Below are positions 7,132-10,749 of a stretch of DNA of 10,749 bases, piece by piece. The DNA lies in NCBI GenBank assembly GCA_009392075.1, contig VFHG01000118.1:1-10749 (forward strand), given 5' to 3'. Every line of letters begins with the position of its first letter. Position 1 is the first letter of the stretch. The translations under genes and the position numbers were made by a program. Origin of the DNA: SAR202 cluster bacterium. GTDB taxonomy: Bacteria; Chloroflexota; Dehalococcoidia; UBA3495. The notes beneath the pieces were generated by a model. It saw only the letters and a program-made list of their open reading frames with translations. It did no database searches and had not been told where the DNA came from.

Positions 7132-7338
7132 TTACTGCAAATCCGATGTATCGTCGGAGTGGCTGCCTCGTAGAACGCAGTGGCCGCACTTCCGGCACAC
7201 CGGGTGCAGGTTGTTGTGTTGCGGATGACTCTGTTTGCAAAAGCCGGCGCCATCGTCAGCGCACCTGGGACACCCTTCACAATAGCGCCCGCCGGCACGC
7301 TGTGAGCGTTCAGTTTCCCTGTCTGTAACAGTGACCAT
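7132..7338 (-). CDS. Small cysteine-rich putative zinc-binding protein
   Basis: A 68-residue ORF that I do not recognise. It has seven cysteines in two clusters: C20-x2-C23-x2-C26, then C34, then C48-x2-C51-x2-C54, with histidines between them (QSHPQHNNLH). This spacing looks like one or two zinc knuckles or ribbons and is unlike random translation, although GC-rich shadow ORFs can gain cysteines. The N-terminal 18 residues are polar. I prefer the ATG at 7338, preceded by AGGT at six bases, over a GTG at 7416 that would add 26 residues without a ribosome site. It ends 15 bp before the GIY-YIG start on the same strand. Two ORFs in another minus-strand frame overlap it and carry no recognisable domain. 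Moderate confidence only. Confidence 0.45.
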   Translation of the reverse strand: MVTVTDRETERSQRAGGRYCEGCPRCADDGAGFCKQSHPQHNNLHPVCRKCGHCVLRGSHSDDTSDLQ

Positions 7339-7344
7339 TAGTTG

Positions 7345-7348
7345 ACCT
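7345..7348 (-). promoter_or_regulatory. Ribosome binding site deciding the start of the cysteine-rich ORF
   Basis: AGGT within GCAGGT on the minus strand, six bases before the ATG at 7338. It is the reason for choosing this start over the upstream GTG at 7416. Confidence 0.4.
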
Positions 7349-7374
7349 GCTGAGAAATATTGATCGGCATCAAT

Positions 7375-7541
7375 CGCCTGTGGCGTTGGGACCGAGACGT
7401 GGACGGAGAATATCACAACATGGGCAAAAGCCCACTACGCCTGTCGTCATCGGGAAAACCAGGGCCACCAATTTTTTGCTACTTTACCAGTATAATTAAC
7501 GGCGGCAAAATAATAGTGGCATTCCGAGGAACGCCTGGCGT
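7375..7541. repeat. Three short palindromic GCCTG elements in a divergent promoter region
   Basis: CGCCTGTGGCG (7375-7385), ACGCCTGTCGT (7437-7447) and ACGCCTGGCGT (7531-7541) share a GCCTG core with inverted flanks; the first and third are perfect inverted repeats around a 1-3 base centre. They lie in the 250-bp region between the cysteine-rich ORF and msrB, on either side of the possible -10 at 7491-7496. They could be operator sites, or chance in GC-rich DNA. Confidence 0.3.
7491..7496 (+). promoter_or_regulatory. Possible -10 element upstream of msrB
   Basis: A perfect TATAAT lies 92 bases before the msrB start codon in an AT-rich patch. No acceptable -35 hexamer is found at 16-18 bases and there is no extended -10 TG, so activator dependence or coincidence is possible. 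Confidence 0.3.
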
Positions 7542-7588
7542 AGAATCTCATCGACTAATCACTAAATATCGGACCCCGAAGAGATAAC

Positions 7589-7960
7589 ATGACCAATCAA
7601 AACTACAACCAGCTCAACGACGAAGAGAAATACATCATCGAGTACAAAGGGACTGAACGGCCCTTCACCGGCGAGTATGACAACTTCTATGATGACGGCT
7701 CCTATTCCTGCCGCAGGTGCAACGCCGAACTCTACCGCTCCGTTGACAAATTCGACGCCCATTGCGGTTGGCCGGCCTTCGATAAAGAGGTCGATGGAGC
7801 CGTGAAGCACCTCCCCGACCCCGACGGTCATCGCATCGAGGTGGAGTGTGCTAACTGCGGCGGCCATTTAGGCCACGTTTTCATGGGGGAGGGTTTCACC
7901 CCCACCAACGCCCGGCATTGCATCAATTCCATATCTATGAAATTCGTGCCTGCCGAATAA
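7589..7960 (+). CDS. msrB: Peptide-methionine (R)-S-oxide reductase MsrB
   Basis: A 123-residue stand-alone MsrB, normal for the single-domain form. It reduces methionine-R-sulfoxide in oxidised proteins back to methionine, normally recycled by thioredoxin, and is cytoplasmic (no signal peptide). Two zinc CxxC pairs are present: C41/C44 in YSCRRCNAELY and C87/C90 in VECANCGGHLGHVF. The catalytic Cys is C111 in NARHCINSISMKFVP, matching the usual RxCxN motif. CGWPAF at 59-64 matches the conserved GWPSF region; C59 might take part in resolution. The ATG at 7589 follows GAAGAG by about five bases. It is transcribed away from the cysteine-rich ORF and towards the Tag-like gene. The last seven codons form part of a 20-bp repeat copied just beyond the stop. 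Confidence 0.96.
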   Translation: MTNQNYNQLNDEEKYIIEYKGTERPFTGEYDNFYDDGSYSCRRCNAELYRSVDKFDAHCGWPAFDKEVDGAVKHLPDPDGHRIEVECANCGGHLGHVFMGEGFTPTNARHCINSISMKFVPAE

Positions 7961-7993
7961 AGAGGCAAGTTGGGAAATTAGTACCTGCCGAAT
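7939..7993 (+). repeat. 20-bp imperfect direct repeat at the end of msrB
   Basis: GAAATTCGTGCCTGCCGAAT (7939-7958) recurs at 7974-7993 with 18 of 20 bases identical, a 35-bp period. The first copy encodes the msrB C-terminus; the second lies just after the stop. It looks like a small local duplication. The rest of the gap to 8170 holds only a 23-codon minus-strand ORF (8015-8086) of doubtful reality and no clear terminator. Confidence 0.6.
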
Positions 7994-8170
7994 GGAAAAC
8001 CTAGATCCAGACGCTTATCTCTTCGCCTTCAGCAACTGAAACGCCACGCAAAGGCTCACCGTTATCTCTTCCGGCGTGAGTGTCATGCCGTTTGTCCCTG
8101 AAAAGAGCAACAAGAGGATCGGACAGCGGAAGAATATGGAACTATTCCGGCGGCGTTAAATAAGGCCGGC

Positions 8171-8695
8171 TTAGACGGTCGGGTCGTATTTGTCGCCTTC
8201 TTCCCGGGTGATGCGTCCGCAGGCCATCAACCACATTCGGGATATCTCGGGGCCCATGAACTTGAATGTCGCGCGCAATTCTTTCATCAAGGACGGGTAA
8301 TCGGTCCCGGAGAGCACGTCATAGAACCAGTTGCAGAAGCTGCCGTAGTCTTGTTGGATCCTCCGCACGATCTCCGCGTTGGCGATGACTGCTTGAATCT
8401 TCTGCCGGTTGCGGATGATGCCCGGGTCCTCCCGCAAGCGATCCAAGTCGGCGGGGCCCATGGCCGCCACAGTATCAACGTTCCAGTCGGCGAAGGCGGC
8501 GCGGAAACTGTCCCGGCGCGAGAGCACCATCCGCCAGGTGAGGCCGGCCTGAAACACCTGCAGGCTCATGACCTCAAACAGCGCGTCGTCACCGGTGGCC
8601 CGCTTGCCCCAAATCTCCTGGGAGTACCATTCACGCAAAGGGTCGCCTGACACCTTTTCCTTGGCCTCCCACTCTTCCGATGTTTCCTCGGGCAT
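8171..8695 (-). CDS. DNA-3-methyladenine glycosylase I (Tag)-like protein with altered active site
   Basis: A 174-residue protein clearly homologous to Tag. The helix-hairpin region FQAGLTWRMVLSRRDSFRAAF (48-68) matches QQAGLSW..VLKKR of E. coli Tag, GIIRNRQKIQAVIANA (92-107) matches GIIRHRGKIQAIIGNA, and FKFMG near 144 matches FKFVG. By my alignment the Glu that contacts 3-methyladenine (E38 in E. coli Tag) is Gln here (Q46 in MSLQVFQAG). The four zinc-snap ligands (C4, H17, H175, C179) are all missing: there is no N-terminal Cys, H17 corresponds to S25, and the C-terminus ends in EEGDKYDPTV. It may be a repair enzyme with altered specificity or a DNA-binding relative without this activity. 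The ATG at 8695 has AGGGA about eight bases upstream. It follows the CocE gene by 41 bp on the same strand. Confidence 0.85.
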   Translation of the reverse strand: MPEETSEEWEAKEKVSGDPLREWYSQEIWGKRATGDDALFEVMSLQVFQAGLTWRMVLSRRDSFRAAFADWNVDTVAAMGPADLDRLREDPGIIRNRQKIQAVIANAEIVRRIQQDYGSFCNWFYDVLSGTDYPSLMKELRATFKFMGPEISRMWLMACGRITREEGDKYDPTV

Positions 8696-8718
8696 TGGTC
8701 TATCCCTTTTCCCCCGGT

Positions 8719-8745
8719 TCTTTTATCGGGGCTCTTTTATCGGGG
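8719..8745 (-). repeat. 14-bp tandem duplication spanning the CocE stop codon
   Basis: TCTTTTATCGGGG occurs at 8719-8731 and 8733-8745 (plus-strand reading), a perfect 13-bp repeat at 14-bp period. The second copy includes the stop codon of the CocE gene (8737-8739) and the first lies in the gap before the Tag-like gene. It is a simple recent tandem duplication and leaves the protein end unchanged. Confidence 0.75.
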
Positions 8746-10482
8746 AACGATGGCCAGACTCACGTAAGAAGCCTGTTGCCCCTCATGGAACACGGTCTGA
8801 AGCGCGGGCCGTAGTTCGGTATCCGCTGCGATGATGTTACCAGTATTTGTGTTGCGGTCGAATCGGGGGAAATTGCTACTGGAGATCTCCAGGCGGATAC
8901 GGTGGCCGGCCTTGAACACGTTGCTGGTGGCCCAGAGGTCTATCTCATAGCAATAAGCCTTGCCCGGCTCCAGCATCGTGGGGTTGGACATGGAATCGCG
9001 GTAGCGGGCCCGGATTATCCCATCGGTCAGGTTCCGGGCGCAGCCGTTCTCGCAAACATCCACCAACTTGGCGGTGAAATCCGTGTCCGTTGCTGAAGTA
9101 GACGCCCACAGGGTAACCGTGACGGGTCCAGTGACTTCCACGCCCTGCTCCAGAGGCGGCGTGGAATAGACCAGAACATCTTGCCGTTCCTCCACTTGGT
9201 TCTGGTCATAGGCCCCGTTGGCGGCGTAGTAGGGATTACAGCATAGCGCGCCGCCCGTTGTCGGCACCGGGTCGGCGGGGTTATACAAGAACACGTCTGG
9301 GGCTTCCGACTGCGGACTCTCGACACTCAGAGTGCCATCACCCTGTTTGGAGTTGGCCTTGCCGCCGCTGTGCAGGTAATACTTGGTCTCCTGAGCCCTG
9401 GCCAAAGGCCACTCTTCCTCCTCCCGCCAAACATCGTCCCCCATGACAAAGATGCGCACTGGCGCTTCCTCGGTTATACCGTTCTTTTCTTCGTTCAGCC
9501 AGTGGTCAAACCAGCGTAGATGCATGCCGTCGATGTCCGTGGCTGCCGGGTCCGCCATGATCCCGAAGTAGTGGCTGCCCGCCATGGTCGAGCCACGGGC
9601 GCCGTGGGCCCAAGGACCGATGACCAGCTTCTGTCCGCCTCGTGCGGTCTCGGTTGCGCCGGACTTGGTCATGCCTAGGTAGTTTCGGATTGTCCCGCCT
9701 AGGAAGATGTCGTACCACCCTCCGAAGTGGAGGGCGGGTACGTCGATCTCCGAGTGGCGGTCTTCGATGCACAGGTTTTGCCAGTACTCGTCGAAGTCGG
9801 GATGGGCCAGCCAATCGTAGTAATACTTGGCCAGGCCTGAGTCTAGTCCGGGATAATCTTTGGTGGGCAGAAATTCAAATCCGCCGGTCATGTCGTCAAC
9901 GTCGTGCATCAAAACGGCTCGCCGTTCTCGTGGCACGCCTTGGACTCCGGAGACATTCTTGAAATTTGCCAGAGTCAACTGAAGAAGTGTCCAAGACATA
10001 TTGAATCCCAGCTCGAAAGCGCCGCCCTGATAGGTCCAGCCCTCGTGATAATTCGAGGCGGTAACGGTGGGCGCAATGGTTACTAGATGGGGCGGTCTGG
10101 AGATGGCTGCCAGCCATTGGGTAGCCCCGACATAAGATGCCCCGTACATCCCAACTTTTCCCGTGGACCAGGGCTGTGAGGCGGCCCATTCAACGGTGTC
10201 ATAGCCGTCGTTGATGTCGTCCCGGAAGGCATAGAACTCGCCATCTGAGGCGTGCCGTCCTCGAGTGTCTTGGATCACCACCGCGAACCCTGCTTTGGCT
10301 GCCCGGATGGGATCCAGCATGGTGGCGCTCAAGGCATTGGTCTTGTCGTATGGCGTGCGCTGCAAGATAGTCGGGAAAGGCCCGTCGCTGTCTGGGCGGT
10401 AGATGTCGGCGTAGAGGGTGACGCCGTCTCTCATGGTGACCGCGACGTTGCTTTCCATCTTGAGTGAGATCGAGTCCGGCAT
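8737..10482 (-). CDS. CocE/NonD-family hydrolase (X-Pro dipeptidyl-peptidase S15-like serine esterase)
   Basis: A 581-residue alpha/beta-hydrolase close in length to cocaine esterase (574 residues). The N-terminal catalytic domain carries the nucleophile S116 in GMYGASYVGATQ, the acid D258 in FGGWYDIFLGG and the base H293 in IGPWAHGARG. The oxyanion tyrosine is Y45 in RTPYDK. These correspond to S117, D259, H287 and Y44 of CocE. A helical cap lies between about 145 and 240. The C-terminal jelly-roll begins near 365 and includes VTGPVTVTLWAS and HRIRLEISSSNFPRFDRN. The protein should hydrolyse an ester or amide bond; relatives include cocaine esterase, acylase-type enzymes and X-Pro peptidases. 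No signal peptide is seen. AAGGAG seven bases before the ATG at 10482 fixes the start. It follows the monooxygenase gene by 30 bp and precedes the Tag-like gene, probably in one transcript. Confidence 0.93.
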   Translation of the reverse strand: MPDSISLKMESNVAVTMRDGVTLYADIYRPDSDGPFPTILQRTPYDKTNALSATMLDPIRAAKAGFAVVIQDTRGRHASDGEFYAFRDDINDGYDTVEWAASQPWSTGKVGMYGASYVGATQWLAAISRPPHLVTIAPTVTASNYHEGWTYQGGAFELGFNMSWTLLQLTLANFKNVSGVQGVPRERRAVLMHDVDDMTGGFEFLPTKDYPGLDSGLAKYYYDWLAHPDFDEYWQNLCIEDRHSEIDVPALHFGGWYDIFLGGTIRNYLGMTKSGATETARGGQKLVIGPWAHGARGSTMAGSHYFGIMADPAATDIDGMHLRWFDHWLNEEKNGITEEAPVRIFVMGDDVWREEEEWPLARAQETKYYLHSGGKANSKQGDGTLSVESPQSEAPDVFLYNPADPVPTTGGALCCNPYYAANGAYDQNQVEERQDVLVYSTPPLEQGVEVTGPVTVTLWASTSATDTDFTAKLVDVCENGCARNLTDGIIRARYRDSMSNPTMLEPGKAYCYEIDLWATSNVFKAGHRIRLEISSSNFPRFDRNTNTGNIIAADTELRPALQTVFHEGQQASYVSLAIVPR

Positions 10483-10512
10483 GGCTTTGCTCCTTAGTCG
10501 AAATCGGTATTC

Positions 10513-10749
10513 TTATCCCTGGAATTCGGGCATCACTTCGGAGGCGAACATCTTCATCTGGTGGAAGAAAGAGTCCGGCTCGGAAGCTAGAAACCCCAGG
10601 TTTATGTGCTCCACTCCGGCGTCGATGCGGTCTTCCACAGCCTTGATGCAATCTTCTGGCGATCCGGCGATGCACAGCGCTTGGGCGATGTCTGCGGCGG
10701 TCCGTTCAGGAGTGACGTATCGCTGGCCAACGTTGGTAACCGCAAATTC
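10513..10749 (-). CDS. Luciferase-like (LLM class) flavin-dependent oxidoreductase, C-terminal part only
   Basis: The frame is open from the right edge to a TAA at 10513-10515, giving the last 78 residues; the start lies outside the window. The sequence VGQRYVTPERTAADIAQAL, then IAGSPEDCIKAVEDRIDAGV followed by EHINLGF, and the end SFFHQMKMFASEVMPEF, is the usual C-terminus of bacterial luciferase-like F420/FMN-dependent monooxygenases (G-[ST]-P-E-[ED]-C, then a strand such as H-I-N-L-G, then FA-x-E-V-x-P). Such enzymes oxidise or reduce small organic substrates with a reduced flavin or F420; the cofactor-binding part is not visible, so the type cannot be stated. It ends 30 bp before the CocE start, suggesting an operon. 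Confidence 0.8.
   Translation of the reverse strand, partial: EFAVTNVGQRYVTPERTAADIAQALCIAGSPEDCIKAVEDRIDAGVEHINLGFLASEPDSFFHQMKMFASEVMPEFQG

Noticed and set aside
7360..7587. A 75-codon plus-strand ORF immediately before msrB.
   Set aside because: No ribosome site and no domain; it overlaps the probable divergent promoter region.
8015..8086. A 23-codon minus-strand ORF (MTLTPEEITVSLCVAFQLLK) between msrB and the Tag-like gene, with a hydrophobic open stretch before its ATG.
   Set aside because: Too short to support, with a poorly spaced ribosome site; it could be a remnant of a larger gene but nothing proves it.
10199..10675. A 158-codon minus-strand ORF over the CocE start and the monooxygenase end.
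   Set aside because: It is Arg/His-rich out-of-frame translation overlapping two genes with clear family motifs.
1..10749. An alternative genetic code reading TGA as an amino acid, suggested because none of the intact genes ends in TGA.
   Set aside because: The sample of stops is small, no intact gene contains an internal TGA, and Trp is encoded by TGG throughout.

Overview
The window looks like bacterial chromosome with moderately high GC and dense, short-spaced genes that mostly carry Shine-Dalgarno sites. Its content is mainly catabolic or detoxifying enzymes: an MBL-fold hydrolase, a carbon-nitrogen hydrolase, a GMC flavoprotein oxidoreductase, an epoxide hydrolase, an amidohydrolase, a CocE-type serine esterase/peptidase and a luciferase-like flavin monooxygenase. 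This mix recalls genomes of uncultured environmental Chloroflexota (SAR202/Dehalococcoidia-like). That taxonomic guess rests on gene content only; Actinomycetota or Proteobacteria are not excluded. No rRNA, tRNA, CRISPR array, transposase or phage gene was seen.

Layout. (1) 1-3466, minus strand: GMC oxidoreductase, then carbon-nitrogen hydrolase, then an MBL-fold hydrolase that runs off the left edge, with gaps of 76-86 bp. (2) 3689-5103, minus strand: epoxide hydrolase followed 17 bp later by an unrecognised 81-residue protein. (3) 5104-5617: a divergent control region that also holds a decayed small gene, DUF1059-like, with two in-frame stop codons. (4) 5618-6472, plus strand: amidohydrolase-2 protein lacking the first metal-binding His. 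(5) 6518-7338, minus strand: a small cysteine-rich ORF, a GIY-YIG nuclease-domain protein, and the back half of a response-regulator receiver domain, apparently a remnant. (6) 7589-7960, plus strand: methionine sulfoxide reductase MsrB, divergent from the cysteine-rich ORF across a 250-bp region with three short palindromic GCCTG elements. (7) 8171-10749, minus strand: a luciferase-like monooxygenase (only its C-terminus lies in the window), then CocE/NonD hydrolase, then a Tag-like DNA glycosylase homologue.

How the genes may work together. The oxidoreductases and hydrolases (C-N bond, epoxide, ester/amide, lactone-type) could act successively on diverse small organic substrates, but nothing in the sequence names a substrate or proves one pathway. 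MsrB and the Tag-like protein are repair-type functions. No obvious new defence or mobile system is visible. The items most worth a second look are the decayed DUF1059-like gene, the Tag homologue that has lost its base-contacting Glu and its zinc ligands, the cysteine-rich ORF beside the GIY-YIG gene, and the receiver-domain remnant.
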